A stretch of 64,000 nt of DNA from Aliiroseovarius sediminis (lineage in GTDB: Bacteria; Pseudomonadota; Alphaproteobacteria; Rhodobacterales; Rhodobacteraceae), in contig NZ_JALBYP010000028.1 in assembly GCF_022678485.1 (NCBI RefSeq), positions 1 to 64,000 on the forward strand, read 5' to 3'. Below are positions 54,329 through 64,000 of the stretch, piece by piece. How positions within the stretch are numbered: the first letter of the stretch is position 1; every line of letters starts with the position of its first letter. Under the pieces are notes generated by a model that had not been told where the DNA came from, ran no database searches, and was given only the letters and a program-made list of their open reading frames with translations. Made by a program: the position numbers and the translations under genes.

Positions 54329-56578
54329 TCAGGAAGCCTTCTTGCGGGTCAGATATTCCAGCACAGCAGGACGTACGGATTGCGCACCCGACAAGCGCGC
54401 TTCGCCTATCACGTCGCTCAGTTCCATGATGTTTGTTCGCCTTATCAGGTGTTTGACGGGGCCAATTGAGGCAGGTCGCATCGACAGATGGCGCATTCCC
54501 AGCGCGGCAAAACACACCGCCTCGATGGGGCGGCCTGCGTCTTCCCCACAAAAACTCAGTGGCGTGCGAGCGGCGTTGCAACGGGTCACAATTTCCTCGA
54601 TCAGGTTCAGATATGATACGTTAAGCGTGTCATACCGCCGCCGTACACGTTCATTTTCACGATCAGCTGCATAGAAAAACTGCTTCAGATCGTTGCCACC
54701 GATCGAGATAAAGTCTGCCATTTCGAAGAACTGCTGTGGCGCGAACACCATCGAGGGGGTTTCCAGCATCGCGCCAATCTCGATGTTTTCTGGCAGAATG
54801 TGGCCAAGCGCGCGTTCGCGTTTCAACTCGGCCAAGACCATTTCACGTGCGTCGCGAAACTCGTCCGTTTGCGCGATGAAGGGAAACATCACACTCAGGT
54901 TGCGACCTGCGGCCGCGCGGATCAGTGCTTGCAATTGCATGCGCATGATGCCGGGTTTGTCCAGCCCGACCCGGATCGCCCGCCAGCCAAGGGCGGGGTT
55001 TGGTTCGTCCAGCGGGTTCATGTAAGGCAGCACCTTGTCCGATCCGATATCAAGTGTGCGGAACACCACACGCTTGCCTTTGGCCGCATCCAGCACACGG
55101 GCATAAGTGGCCGCCAGTTCACCCCGTCGTGGCACGCGTTCGGCGGTCAGGAACTGAAGCTCGGTCCGAAACAGCCCCACGCCCGCCGCGCCTGAGTTTT
55201 CAAGCGATGGCAGATCGGCCATCAGACCCGCATTCATGTGCAGCTTGACCTCGGTCCCGCACAACCCTTCAGCAGGCTTGTCGCGCAGGCTGCGGTAACG
55301 TTCCTGCTGGGCGGCTTCCATCGCCATTTTGTCGCGAAATGCGTTGACGATACGTTCTTCGGGGCGCAGGTGGATGACGCCGTGTTCCCCGTCCACAAGG
55401 ATATGGTCGCCGTTCAAAGCCTCGGTCGAAATATTGCCAGCTTGCACGATCAGCGGGATCGCAAGGGCGCGGGCGACGATGGCGGCATGGCTGGCGATCG
55501 AGCCTTCCTCAAGCACGATACCGCGCAAGCCCCGCCCGTATTCCAAAAGCTCGCCTGGGCCGATATTGGTGGCGATAAGAATAGGGTTTTCGGGCATTTC
55601 CCCATCACTTTTGCGACCCTGACCAGTCAGAATGCGTAGAAGGCGATTGGACAGATCGTCCAAATCATGCAGCCGTTCGCGCAGATAGGGATCGGGGACT
55701 TGGCTTAACCGCGCGCGGGCGGCGGATTGTTCTTTTTCAACGGCGGCTTCGGCGGACAGACCGCGCTGAATGTTGCCCTCCATCCGGCGCATCCAACCTT
55801 TGGAATTGGCAAACATGCGATAGGCCTCAAGCACCTGCATTTGGTCCTTGTCCTTGGGCAGAGTGTTGGCCAAAAGCTCATCCACCGAGACACGCAACTT
55901 TTCAACGCCGTCATGCAGGCGTTGCAATTCAACTTCGGGATCGTCGGCGACCGGGTTGGTCACGATCACGCGGGGGTCGTGCAGCCAGACATGCCCCTCG
56001 GCTGCCCCTTCCTGCCCGACGCCGCCATTGAAGGTAAAGGGACGCTGATGCAAAGCACCCATCGCTTCGCTTTCACCCAAAAACGCGCCAAGCTCGGTCA
56101 TTTCGGCCAGTACCATGGCGACAACTTCAAGCCCGTAAAGCTCGTCGGCAGAATATACACGTTCATCGCGGGATTGGACGACCAGAACACCCAGATTTTC
56201 GCCCAACCGTTGAATGGGTACCCCCAGGAAGCTGGAATAAATCTCTTCCCCCGTTTCGGGCATGTATCGGAACCCGCGTTCCAACGGGGCGTTTGTGGTA
56301 TTGATCGGGCGGCCTCGGCGCGCAACACGCCCAACCAGCCCTTGACCTATGCGCAGGCGGGTTTGGTGAACGGCGGCCGGATTCAGCCCTTCGGTTGCGC
56401 AAAGTTCCAGCGTTTCGGCGTCGCGAAACAGATAGATCGAGCAGACCTCAGCTCCAAGACTTTCGGCAATCAACGTGGTGATTCTGTCCAGACGTTCCTG
56501 CCCCTGAGAAGCAGAGGCGAGCGTTTCGCGCAACTTGACCAGCAGTTTGCGACTGTCACTTTGTTGGCTTTCTGCCAT
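54329..56578 (-). CDS. ptsP: Phosphoenolpyruvate-protein phosphotransferase PtsP (nitrogen PTS enzyme I)
   Basis: 749 residues. An N-terminal GAF domain (about 1-160) marks the EI-Ntr form rather than sugar-PTS enzyme I. A helical HPr-interaction domain follows. The phospho-His motif is GSIASHAAIVARALAIP, and the PEP barrel carries GVGLFRTELQFLTAERVP, SVMFPFIAQTDEFRDARE and GNDLKQFFYAADREN. It passes phosphate from PEP to NPr and then EIIA-Ntr, signalling nitrogen and potassium status. lysC lies 297 bp upstream, in the same order as in many Rhodobacterales. Confidence 0.96.
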   Translation of the reverse strand: MAESQQSDSRKLLVKLRETLASASQGQERLDRITTLIAESLGAEVCSIYLFRDAETLELCATEGLNPAAVHQTRLRIGQGLVGRVARRGRPINTTNAPLERGFRYMPETGEEIYSSFLGVPIQRLGENLGVLVVQSRDERVYSADELYGLEVVAMVLAEMTELGAFLGESEAMGALHQRPFTFNGGVGQEGAAEGHVWLHDPRVIVTNPVADDPEVELQRLHDGVEKLRVSVDELLANTLPKDKDQMQVLEAYRMFANSKGWMRRMEGNIQRGLSAEAAVEKEQSAARARLSQVPDPYLRERLHDLDDLSNRLLRILTGQGRKSDGEMPENPILIATNIGPGELLEYGRGLRGIVLEEGSIASHAAIVARALAIPLIVQAGNISTEALNGDHILVDGEHGVIHLRPEERIVNAFRDKMAMEAAQQERYRSLRDKPAEGLCGTEVKLHMNAGLMADLPSLENSGAAGVGLFRTELQFLTAERVPRRGELAATYARVLDAAKGKRVVFRTLDIGSDKVLPYMNPLDEPNPALGWRAIRVGLDKPGIMRMQLQALIRAAAGRNLSVMFPFIAQTDEFRDAREMVLAELKRERALGHILPENIEIGAMLETPSMVFAPQQFFEMADFISIGGNDLKQFFYAADRENERVRRRYDTLNVSYLNLIEEIVTRCNAARTPLSFCGEDAGRPIEAVCFAALGMRHLSMRPASIGPVKHLIRRTNIMELSDVIGEARLSGAQSVRPAVLEYLTRKKAS

Positions 56579-56875
56579 TCTTACCGTTCCCTGTTCCTGT
56601 AGGCGTTGTCAGGATGCCCGCGATTGGGCAATCCGTGGAACCACTTGGACGAGATACACCGTAAAGGGCGCGTTTCGGATTTTCCAGAAACTCCTTGCCA
56701 CTTCTCGGGCGAAAAATTGTTGCCCGGCGGCATTCTGCGCAAATCCCTGTGTTCGGTGGCCTGTGGTTGTGACCGGGGTCAAAAAGACAGCAGCCCACGG
56801 ATACGGCGGACGGACCTATTTGATTTGGGGCGGGCTATGTTGCCGCCAGAGCCTAGTGCCGGGCGGCCGGGTCGC
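56579..56875. other. Intergenic region between lysC and ptsP
   Basis: 297 bases, same-strand genes on both sides. A plus-strand frame (56606-56953) is poor in codon pattern and runs into lysC antisense, so I do not call it. No clear terminator or tRNA is seen. The promoter of ptsP could lie here. Confidence 0.5.
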
Positions 56876-58111
56876 TTACGCTTTTTCCAGCTCGAAGGCG
56901 TCGTGCAGGGCTTGCACAGCAAGTTCCATGTATTTGCGGTCGATCAGCACTGAAATCTTGATCTCGGATGTGGTGATGACCTTGATGTTGATGCCTTCGC
57001 CAGACAAAACCTGAAACATCTTGGCGGCAATGCCGGTATGGCTGCGCATCCCGATTCCAACAACTGAGATTTTGGCCACATCCTTGTCCGCGACAATATC
57101 GTGAAAATTGATGTGCCCGGCTTCTTTTGCGCTTGCCATTGCCTTTTCGGCCCGCGCCACCTGTTCGACGGGACAGGAAAAAGTCATGTCCGTGCGCCCC
57201 TCTTCCGAGATGTTCTGGACGATCATATCCACATTCACCCCCGCATCCGCCAAGGGCGTAAAGATGGCCGAAGCAATGCCGGGGCGATCGGCCACCGAAA
57301 TCAACGTCATCTTGGCCTCGTCGCGTTGATAGGCGACACCTGCAACCACTTTACTTTCCATGATATCCTCCTCGTCGCAGACCAGTGTGCCAGCGTTTGG
57401 GTCGTATTCCTCGAAGCTTGACAGAACGCGCAGCTTTACCTTGTTGCGCATCGCCAGTTCCACCGATCGGGTCTGCAAGACTTTTGCGCCCAGGGACGCA
57501 AGCTCCAACATCTCTTCGAATGCGATCTTGTCCAGCTTGCGCGCCTTGTTCGAAATACGCGGGTCAGTCGTATAGACCCCATCCACATCCGTGTAGATGT
57601 CGCAACGCTCTGCGCCGAACGCGGCGGCAAACGCCACAGCGGTCGTGTCTGACCCGCCGCGCCCCAGCGTGGTGATGCGGCCTTCCGGGCTGAGACCCTG
57701 AAAGCCTGCAATGACGGCCACGTTCATACCTTCGCCAAACTTGGCGTTGATATTGTCGGTCTGAATATCCTCGATCCGCGCGGCGGAATGGGCGCTGGTC
57801 GTGTTGACCGGCACCTGCCAGCCTTGCCAACTGCGCGCCGGCACGTCCATTTCCTGCAGGCGCAGCGCCATCAGCCCGGCGGTCACGTTCTCGCCCGAGC
57901 TGACGACCGCATCGTATTCCCGGGCGTCGAACATTGGCGAGGTTTCTTCAACCCATCCGACCAATTCATTCGTGCGCCCTGACATGGCCGACACGATCAC
58001 GATCACATTATAGCCATTGGCCACCTCGCGCGCGACCCGTTTCGAGGCCCGGTGAATCCGGTCCAGTGTGGCGACCGAGGTGCCGCCGAATTTCATCACC
58101 AGAATTGGCAT
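56876..58111 (-). CDS. lysC: Aspartate kinase
   Basis: 411 residues. Kinase domain opens ILVMKFGGTSVATLDRI, with VSSGENVTAGLMALRL and TTLGRGGSDTTAVAFAAAF. Two ACT domains at the C-terminus (about 265-411) bear the lysine/threonine allosteric site (LISVADRPGIASAIFTPLAD and KISVVGIGMRSHTGIA). It starts synthesis of lysine, threonine and methionine from aspartate. Feedback control by lysine plus threonine is the usual mode of this form. Confidence 0.96.
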   Translation of the reverse strand: MPILVMKFGGTSVATLDRIHRASKRVAREVANGYNVIVIVSAMSGRTNELVGWVEETSPMFDAREYDAVVSSGENVTAGLMALRLQEMDVPARSWQGWQVPVNTTSAHSAARIEDIQTDNINAKFGEGMNVAVIAGFQGLSPEGRITTLGRGGSDTTAVAFAAAFGAERCDIYTDVDGVYTTDPRISNKARKLDKIAFEEMLELASLGAKVLQTRSVELAMRNKVKLRVLSSFEEYDPNAGTLVCDEEDIMESKVVAGVAYQRDEAKMTLISVADRPGIASAIFTPLADAGVNVDMIVQNISEEGRTDMTFSCPVEQVARAEKAMASAKEAGHINFHDIVADKDVAKISVVGIGMRSHTGIAAKMFQVLSGEGINIKVITTSEIKISVLIDRKYMELAVQALHDAFELEKA

Positions 58112-58212
58112 CTTGGCCCCAAATCTCGTCTGTTGAGCAGTGTTCGCGCGTGTTTAGGGCGTGGGCGGCAAAAGCGCAAGTCTGTGGATGGACAAGGAAA
58201 TTGGCGGGGGCT

Positions 58213-58677
58213 TTAGTTTGACTTGCGTGTCGGTGTGAAGGGCAGGGGCATCAACGGTACGCCGTCTTCCAGCAATTCCTTCGCGTCGGCCAGTTTCGCT
58301 TCGCCATAGATGGATCGTTGGGGAACGTCGCCAAGATGCATGGCACGCGCTTCCCGCGCGAAACTGTCGCCGACGTAATCGCTCTCGGCTTCGATCTTGG
58401 TGCGGAGTCTGGAAATTTCTGCTTCAAGTTCAGGATTTTGCGCGGCAAGCCGGGTGGCGACCGGCTGTGACGGGGGGTGGTCTGAGGTCTCCGGTTTCTC
58501 TGCGGCCTTGCGTGCGGGGCGCACTTTTGGGGCCATTAGGCTTTTTTCAACCTCGGTCGATCCACAGTCCGGGCAAGATACATGCCGCGCCGCGCGCAAC
58601 CCATCATAGGCTGCCGCGTTTTGGAACCAGCTTTCAAACGTGTGGTTCTGGTCGCATTTCAAGGCGTATCGGATCAT
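58213..58677 (-). CDS. DUF1178 family protein
   Basis: 154 residues. N-terminal IRYALKCDQNHTFESWFQN and a CPDCGS zinc-finger-like element, followed by a Lys/Glu-rich linker. The closing YVGDSFAREARAMHLGDVP and SIYGEAKLADAKELLEDGVP are the conserved block of the family, of unknown function. It lies 94 bp after the NUDIX gene on the same strand. Confidence 0.92.
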   Translation of the reverse strand: MIRYALKCDQNHTFESWFQNAAAYDGLRAARHVSCPDCGSTEVEKSLMAPKVRPARKAAEKPETSDHPPSQPVATRLAAQNPELEAEISRLRTKIEAESDYVGDSFAREARAMHLGDVPQRSIYGEAKLADAKELLEDGVPLMPLPFTPTRKSN

Positions 58678-58771
58678 GTCTTTTCCCTAAACACATTGCC
58701 TTTAAGATATGGCGATGCCGAATGAAGGGTGCAACCTTTGGCCGTGATTTCGTGCTGCGTCGGGTTAAGCG

Positions 58772-59266
58772 TCACGTCAGTGCCGACCGGTCGAACCCTT
58801 TGATAATACGCCGCAACTCAGGCTCCCACACCAACTGTGCAGCTTTCTTCTGCGACACCCATTTGCGCCGTCTTTGACCCTTTTCGGGAAACGATTTGAG
58901 CTGTTTTTTCACCTTCAGGGGGAAAACTGCCACGACACAGGGCAGGCGCTGGCCGTCGTGGTTCTTGGTGTAGGAATAGAAGCCAAGCACATCATGGCTG
59001 ATCGTGCCTTCCACACCAGCTTCTTCAAACGCCTCCGTGGCGGCTGACCCGGCAGGTGTTTCACCGTCCATCGGCCAGCCTTTCGGAATGATCCAGCGAC
59101 CGGTGCCGCGAGAGGTGATCAGCAGAATTTCGACCTTGCCGTTCTTGATGCGAAAGGGCAACGCGCCGAACTGCGTTCGAACGGACCGCTTGTCGCCCAG
59201 CGACAGCCGCATTGGCGCGGGCTTACCCTTGGATATCGTCAACGTCTTGCTGCCCTTGATGCCCAT
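58772..59266 (-). CDS. NUDIX hydrolase
   Basis: 164 residues. Nudix box GETPAGSAATEAFEEAGVEG with the metal-binding EEAG; the usual Arg of REUXEE is Thr. Flanking segments are VRTQFGALPFRIKNGKVEIL, WIIPKGWPMDG and VVAVFPLKVKKQLKSFPEKG, with a basic C-terminus, as in the diadenosine or inositol-polyphosphate-like group. Substrate unproven. The DUF1178 gene follows. Confidence 0.9.
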   Translation of the reverse strand: MGIKGSKTLTISKGKPAPMRLSLGDKRSVRTQFGALPFRIKNGKVEILLITSRGTGRWIIPKGWPMDGETPAGSAATEAFEEAGVEGTISHDVLGFYSYTKNHDGQRLPCVVAVFPLKVKKQLKSFPEKGQRRRKWVSQKKAAQLVWEPELRRIIKGFDRSALT

Positions 59267-59429
59267 CTGTCCGGTTGTGCCATCCGGTTTTCATTGCCTT
59301 TTGGTGAAGATAGCCCGTTTCGCCGGGAAATAAAACAAAAAGCAAGATGTAGTGTGGATCGCAGGCGGCTAAGCCATATGAGGGAAGCAGCCGCCCGATG
59401 TGAACTGTGTTCGCACGCGCCGAAAGCGA

Positions 59430-61148
59430 TCAATCGCGCGTGCCCGCAAAGCGGTCCTGCCAGCTTTCCCGGTCTTCGTCCGAGATTTTGGCAAAGACGT
59501 TTTCCGGCACGGTGAAGGCGTGACCGGGTTTCAGCACGTCAAGTGCAGCGGGCACATCGTTCGGCCAGCCGTGATCTTCCGCGCCCATCGCCTTGAGCAT
59601 TGTGTCGGACGCATCGGGAATGAAGGGCGCCGACAGCACCGCGTAGAACCGGATCAGGTTCAGGGCCAGACGGATTTGGGCGGCGGCCTGATCCGGGTCG
59701 GTCTTGAACGTCGTCCACGGGGCCGCAGTTTGCAGATACTCGTTGCCCGCAACCCAAATGCCCCGAAGTTCTTGTGCGGCTTTGCGGATGTCCATCGCCT
59801 CCATGTAACCTTCATAGGCGCGGGTTTTGGCGGTCAGATCGACGATCAGGGCGTTTTCCAGGTCGCCATAGGTGCCACCGTCCGGCACGGCTTCCGAGAA
59901 TTTCGAGCGGCAAAACTTGGTCACGCGGCTGACGAAGTTGCCCAGCACGTCGGCAAGGTCTTTGTTGATGCTGACTTGGAAGTTTTCCCACGTAAACTCG
60001 CTGTCCGAGTTTTCCGGCGCGTGGCTCAAGAGCCACCAGCGCCAATAATCGGCGGGCAGGATCGACAGGGCTTGGTCCATGAAGACACCGCGCCCTTTTG
60101 AGGTCGAGAACTGGCCGCCATCATAGTTCAGATAGTTGAACGACTTGATGTAATCGACCAGCTTCCAAGGCTCGCCCGATCCCATGATTGTCGCGGGGAA
60201 CGACAGCGTATGAAACGGCACGTTGTCCTTGCCCATAAACTGCACATAGCGCACGTCATCTGCACCTTTATCGGTGCGCCACCAGCGTTGCCAGAAGTCG
60301 TCATCTTCGCCCAGCTTGTCGGCCAGTTCGGCGGTGGCGGCGATGTATTCGATGGGCGCGTCGAACCAGACATAGAAGACCTTGCCCTCCATGCCCGGCC
60401 AATCTTCGTCGCCCTTCTTCACGGGCACGCCCCAGTCGAGATCGCGCGTGATGCCCCGGTCTTGTAGCCCGTCACCGTCATGCAGCCATTTTTTGGCGAT
60501 CGAGGTGGTCAGCACCGGCCAATCTGTCTTGGTGTCGATCCACGCATCCAGCTTGTCTTTCAGCTTGGACTGGCGCAGATACAGGTGCTTGGTCTCGCGC
60601 ACCTCAAGGTCAGTTGACCCGGAAATGGCCGAGCGTGGGTCGATCAAATCGGTGGGATCAAGCTGCTTGGTGCAGTTCTCACATTGATCGCCGCGCGCGC
60701 CATCATAGCCGCAATTGGGGCAAGTACCCTCGATATAGCGATCCGGCAGAAAGCGGCCATCGGCGTTTGAATAAACCTGCTTTTCTGATACTTCCTCGAT
60801 CAAACCGTTCTCGGCCAGCCTACCCGCGAAATGCTGTGTCAACTTGTGGTTTCGCGCGGACGACGAGCGGCCAAAATTGTCAAATGACAGCCGGAAACCG
60901 TCTGCGATTTCCCTTTGCACTGCGTGCATTTCGGCGCAAAATTCGGCCACGGGTTTGCCCGCCTTGGCGGCAGCCAATTCGGCGGGCGTGCCGTGTTCGT
61001 CGGTGGCGCAGATGAACATGACCTCGCGGCCCCGGCCGCGGTTATAGCGCGCATAAAGGTCAGCAGGCAGTTGCGAGCCAACCAGATTGCCGAGGTGTTT
61101 GATCCCGTTGATATAGGGAATTGCCGAGGTGATAAGGACGCGGTTCAT
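59430..61148 (-). CDS. metG: Methionyl-tRNA synthetase
   Basis: 572 residues. Class I signature in [19 protein letters not shown] (HIGH variant HLGN from His18). The KMSKS-type loop is [10 protein letters not shown]. Zinc knuckle [17 protein letters not shown] with two CxxC-type pairs. The C-terminal anticodon domain is alpha-helical; there is no Trbp111-like extension, so it is of the shorter form. It charges tRNA-Met. Confidence 0.97.
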   Translation of the reverse strand: MNRVLITSAIPYINGIKHLGNLVGSQLPADLYARYNRGRGREVMFICATDEHGTPAELAAAKAGKPVAEFCAEMHAVQREIADGFRLSFDNFGRSSSARNHKLTQHFAGRLAENGLIEEVSEKQVYSNADGRFLPDRYIEGTCPNCGYDGARGDQCENCTKQLDPTDLIDPRSAISGSTDLEVRETKHLYLRQSKLKDKLDAWIDTKTDWPVLTTSIAKKWLHDGDGLQDRGITRDLDWGVPVKKGDEDWPGMEGKVFYVWFDAPIEYIAATAELADKLGEDDDFWQRWWRTDKGADDVRYVQFMGKDNVPFHTLSFPATIMGSGEPWKLVDYIKSFNYLNYDGGQFSTSKGRGVFMDQALSILPADYWRWWLLSHAPENSDSEFTWENFQVSINKDLADVLGNFVSRVTKFCRSKFSEAVPDGGTYGDLENALIVDLTAKTRAYEGYMEAMDIRKAAQELRGIWVAGNEYLQTAAPWTTFKTDPDQAAAQIRLALNLIRFYAVLSAPFIPDASDTMLKAMGAEDHGWPNDVPAALDVLKPGHAFTVPENVFAKISDEDRESWQDRFAGTRD

Positions 61149-61253
61149 GTAGGCTCCGGTTCTGCGGTATTCTTGTGAGTTTGAGCGCCGTATACGCCAT
61201 GCGAAACTGCAATGCCAGAGGGGCAGGCCAGATGCGGTTCGGGCGGTGGTCGC

Positions 61254-62480
61254 CTAGTTGCGATCACGCAATTTTCCAAACAACCGGCCCATCGAAAACG
61301 ACGTGCGCGGTGTATAGGTGTAGGGCGTGCGAACCTCGCGGGTCGGGCGCTGGTGGCTGCGCGCCAGCCCGAAGATGATCAGGCCAAGATGTCCGGCCGC
61401 AATGAAGGCGAACAGGGCAGGGGGGCCAAACTGTTCGATCAATCCGGACGCTACCAAAGGCGAGGCGATGGCGCCGACGGCATAGAAGAACATCAACGCC
61501 GCCGACAATTCGACCCGTTCCGCGCGGGTGGCGAAATCGTTGGCATGGGCGGCCGAGACAGAAAAGATCGGGAAGGTTGTAAATCCAAACAGTCCGGCCG
61601 TCACGAAGGCAGCGCTTTGCCCCATGCCAGACGCCATGACGGTGACGCCGCAGCTCAGGATGGCCGCTGCTGACAGGCCGATCAACACACCCCTGCGGTC
61701 ATATCGGTCGGCCAGCCAGCCCACGGGCAACTGTGCCAACGCGCCGCCCAGCACGAAACTGGCCAGGAACCAAGCCAGTTGACCCGTGGCCAGACCGACC
61801 TCTTGGCCGTAAACCGGACCAATCATCCGAAACGCGGCCGAGGTGATGCCCGCCACGATCACCCCCGCCACCGCTAGGGGCGAACGTGTCCAGGCCAGCG
61901 CGGGGCGCAGGCGCGGCGCGCTGGGCGTTTCGGGTTGGGATGCGCGGGTCAGTGCCAACGGCAGGATGGCCGCACAACAGGTCAGGGCAAGCATATTGTA
62001 GGACACGTAATGCGCAGGCTCCAACACGCCGATCAATAGCTGCGCAGCCAGCGACCCGCCCAGATCGACAACGCGATAGCCGCCCATGGCGCGGCCTCGG
62101 GTTTCGTTGGTGATGCTGGCGTTCATCCATGCCTCGATCACCGTATATGCACCGGCGACGCTAAGGCCCGTGGCAATGCGCATGACCGCCCATGGCACCG
62201 GCGCGATCCACAGCATATGCGCCAACAGGCCAATCGCACCCATCGCCGTGAAGCCTGCAAAGGCACGCGCATGACCGACGGTGCCCATCAGGCGCGGTGC
62301 CCACCAGCACCCGATGAAAAAGCCAACGAAATGTGCAGATCCAAGCAGCCCGATCTCGGCCTTGGTGAAGCCAAGCTCCAACCCCGACACCGCGTCCAGC
62401 GGTCCAACCCCGCCCGAGCTAAGTTGCAGCAGGATCACAGAGAGCAACAGCGGCGCGAAAGAGATTAGAAAACGCATCAA
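61254..62480 (-). CDS. MFS transporter
   Basis: 408 residues with about 12 TM helices. Signature between helices 2 and 3: GFFIGCWWAPRLMGTVGHAR. N-terminal FLISFAPLLLSVILLQLSSG. LPVGWLADRYDRRGVLIGLS between helices 8 and 9 is the second-half repeat. It resembles the YcaD-type family of unknown substrate. It is divergent from the ABC gene, with 208 bp between. Confidence 0.88.
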   Translation of the reverse strand: MMRFLISFAPLLLSVILLQLSSGGVGPLDAVSGLELGFTKAEIGLLGSAHFVGFFIGCWWAPRLMGTVGHARAFAGFTAMGAIGLLAHMLWIAPVPWAVMRIATGLSVAGAYTVIEAWMNASITNETRGRAMGGYRVVDLGGSLAAQLLIGVLEPAHYVSYNMLALTCCAAILPLALTRASQPETPSAPRLRPALAWTRSPLAVAGVIVAGITSAAFRMIGPVYGQEVGLATGQLAWFLASFVLGGALAQLPVGWLADRYDRRGVLIGLSAAAILSCGVTVMASGMGQSAAFVTAGLFGFTTFPIFSVSAAHANDFATRAERVELSAALMFFYAVGAIASPLVASGLIEQFGPPALFAFIAAGHLGLIIFGLARSHQRPTREVRTPYTYTPRTSFSMGRLFGKLRDRN

Positions 62481-62688
62481 AGCCTCGGAGGTTTAGACCA
62501 GCATCGGGGTTTTGCCCGGTAAGACTTGGCTGAAAACGACGCGGGGAATGGTGTCGTGTCGCATCTGCGACAAATCCGGCGTGGGGCTTGCGGGTCTTAT
62601 AGGGGGCTGATATGCCCCCTGAAAGCCTGATGGAATTCATCAGATATCACCACCGTCCGCGAGACAAACAAGGAACCGGCCCGCGATC

Positions 62689-63810
62689 ATGGATGGCGCC
62701 TCAATGAACAAAGCCCGGCTGGAAATCCGCGACCTTCACCGCAGTTTTGGCGGTCGACCAGTGGTCAGTGGCGTGTCGCTTGCATTGCAAGCAGGGCAGG
62801 TGACGGGGCTGTTGGGGCCGTCGGGCTGCGGCAAGTCCACGACGCTTCGCATTATCGCGGGCGTGGACCGGCAAACCTCGGGCGAGGTGTGGATCGACGG
62901 GCAGCAAGTCGCTGGCCCCAACGTGTTCCAACCGCCTGAAAAGCGCCATATCGGGCTGATGTTTCAGGATTTCGCACTGTTTCCGCATCTGTCGGTCGCT
63001 GACAACGTGGCATTTGGCCTGAAAGGCACGCGCACAGAAAAGCGGCTTCGGGTGCGCGAATTGCTGGAAAAGGTGGGGCTGGCACGGTTCATCGACAGTT
63101 ATCCGCACGAGCTGTCGGGCGGCGAACAACAGCGCGTGGCGTTGGCCCGCGCACTTGCGCCGCGCCCGTCGATCATGCTGATGGACGAGCCATTCTCGGG
63201 CCTTGATAATCGTCTGCGCGACGGGATCCGCGACGAAACCCTTGGTATTTTGAAGGACGAAGGCGCCGCCGTCTTGCTGGTCACACACGAACCGGAAGAG
63301 GCGATGCGCATGGCCGACGAAATTGCCCTGATGCGCGACGGGCGGATCGTGCAGCGCGGTGCACCCTATAACCTCTATAACGCGCCGGTTGATCTGAAGG
63401 CGGCCGCTTTTTTTTCGGACGTGAATGTGATCACCGGGGTGGTGCAGGGCGCTTTGACCGAAACGGCGTTCGGGCAGTTTCTGGCGCCAGGTGTGCCAGA
63501 TGGCGCGAAGGTGGACATTGTGATCCGACCGCAACATCTTAGGATCGACTTCGACCGCAGTGGCCGGGGGCCGAGCCCCACGCCAGACCACGGTGTTTGG
63601 GCGCGCGCGCGGGTTGATCGGGCGCGCTTCATCGGCAAGGAAAGCCTTGTCGATTTCCGGATGGAGGGGAATGGCTCGATCCTGACCGCCTCGGTTTCGT
63701 CCGTATTCCTGCCGGCGAAAGACACTCCGCTTTGGATTGCGATCCGGCGCGACCGGTGTTTCGTGTTTCGCCACGGTGACGTACCGGGTGTGGATGAGGG
63801 GCCGTCCTGA
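62689..63810 (+). CDS. ABC transporter ATP-binding protein, iron(III)-type (FbpC-like)
   Basis: 373 residues. Walker A GPSGCGKSTT, Q-loop FQDFALFPHLSVADNVAFGL, signature LSGGEQQRVALARALA, Walker B IMLMDEPFSGLD and the switch His in LLVTHEPEEAM. A C-terminal TOBE-like regulatory domain starts near residue 265. Among importers the FbpC/PotA group fits best. No permease or binding-protein gene is in the window; they may lie beyond the right edge or elsewhere. The ATG at 62689 has AAGGAA upstream; ATG 62704 is possible. Confidence 0.88.
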   Translation: MDGASMNKARLEIRDLHRSFGGRPVVSGVSLALQAGQVTGLLGPSGCGKSTTLRIIAGVDRQTSGEVWIDGQQVAGPNVFQPPEKRHIGLMFQDFALFPHLSVADNVAFGLKGTRTEKRLRVRELLEKVGLARFIDSYPHELSGGEQQRVALARALAPRPSIMLMDEPFSGLDNRLRDGIRDETLGILKDEGAAVLLVTHEPEEAMRMADEIALMRDGRIVQRGAPYNLYNAPVDLKAAAFFSDVNVITGVVQGALTETAFGQFLAPGVPDGAKVDIVIRPQHLRIDFDRSGRGPSPTPDHGVWARARVDRARFIGKESLVDFRMEGNGSILTASVSSVFLPAKDTPLWIAIRRDRCFVFRHGDVPGVDEGPS

Positions 63811-63873
63811 TGAAGGTCCCGCGTGCGCGAACCGCTGGTGAAGGGTCGTGTTCGAACTCAAAGGATCATCCGC

Positions 63874-64000
63874 GTGACAGTCGAAACGGCAGATTTTCAC
63901 CCGAATCGCAGGGGCATCCCGGCTGATCGGTCGGTGCGCGGGCATTTTGCGTATCATTTTCCCGACAGATTTGCGCTTTGGGGCTTTGAACTTGCCGCGC
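63874..64000 (+). CDS. Start of an unknown ORF, cut by window edge
   Basis: A GTG at 63874 has AAAGGA eight bases upstream and opens a frame of 42 codons to the window end (starts TVETADFHPNRRGIPADRS, later FAYHFPDRFALWGFELAA). The product is not recognised. The gap to the ABC gene is 63 bp, so it may belong to the same operon. Confidence 0.45.
   Translation, partial: MTVETADFHPNRRGIPADRSVRGHFAYHFPDRFALWGFELAA

Noticed and set aside
62701-63957. 418-codon open frame on the minus strand
   Set aside because: Antisense to the ABC ATP-binding gene, whose Walker and signature motifs are all intact; the antisense reading has no family motif and arises from high-GC codon structure.

Overview
The window looks like a chromosomal segment of a marine Rhodobacteraceae (Roseobacter-group) alphaproteobacterium. 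The evidence is the high-GC coding style, the cytochrome oxidase order ctaC-ctaB-small TM ORF-ctaG-ctaE-SURF1-thrC-M16 peptidase, the scattered his genes, a long pyruvate carboxylase, PtsP of the nitrogen-PTS type, and Hint/VCBS and SulP proteins typical of this group. All assignments come from reading translated sequence and motifs; no database search was possible.

Positions 1-8.55 kb are an accessory, partly decayed region. It holds a minus-strand cluster of secreted and membrane proteins (lipoprotein, multi-pass membrane protein, secreted protein, VWA protein running off the left edge). Next is a plus-strand operon with a molybdopterin-binding-like gene interrupted by an in-frame amber codon, and a sensor kinase/response regulator pair fused into one 806-residue ORF by an apparent in-frame deletion. 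A PKD-domain secreted protein, a signal-peptide-only gene stub, the left end of an IS3-type element and a 3' fragment of a tRNA-Phe gene follow. The tRNA fragment has the geometry expected of the distal attachment site of an element integrated at tRNA-Phe, so I read this stretch as the right end of a genomic island. About 750 bp without a supportable gene come next.

From 9.3 to 25 kb there are discrete functional blocks: an alpha-2-macroglobulin/PBP1C operon (periplasmic defence and peptidoglycan); a nucleoside deaminase with an ankyrin protein; a ttrBCA-like molybdoenzyme operon (ferredoxin subunit, NrfD-type anchor, catalytic subunit with Cys-ligated Mo); and an HlyC-type lysine acyltransferase next to a small VCBS-Hint protein. 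A tRNA-Tyr gene follows.

From 25.4 to 64 kb the content is mostly core. It includes rlmB, a YHS protein, a candidate small RNA with a terminator, a CoA-binding protein, hisE-hisF / hisA / hisH-hisB on the minus strand interleaved with two small plus-strand secreted-protein genes, an XRE regulator, two identical tRNA-Gly genes, pyc, dprA and tldD. The aa3 oxidase operon runs into thrC, an M16 peptidase, a GNAT enzyme and an FAD-linked oxidase. After it come apt and mtnP (adenine/methylthioadenosine salvage), a SulP transporter, an acetyltransferase, a flavin reductase, GNAT and a small membrane protein, ptsP, lysC, DUF1178, NUDIX, metG, an MFS transporter and an iron-type ABC ATPase, with a partial ORF at the right edge. 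No CRISPR array, rRNA operon or complete mobile element was seen.
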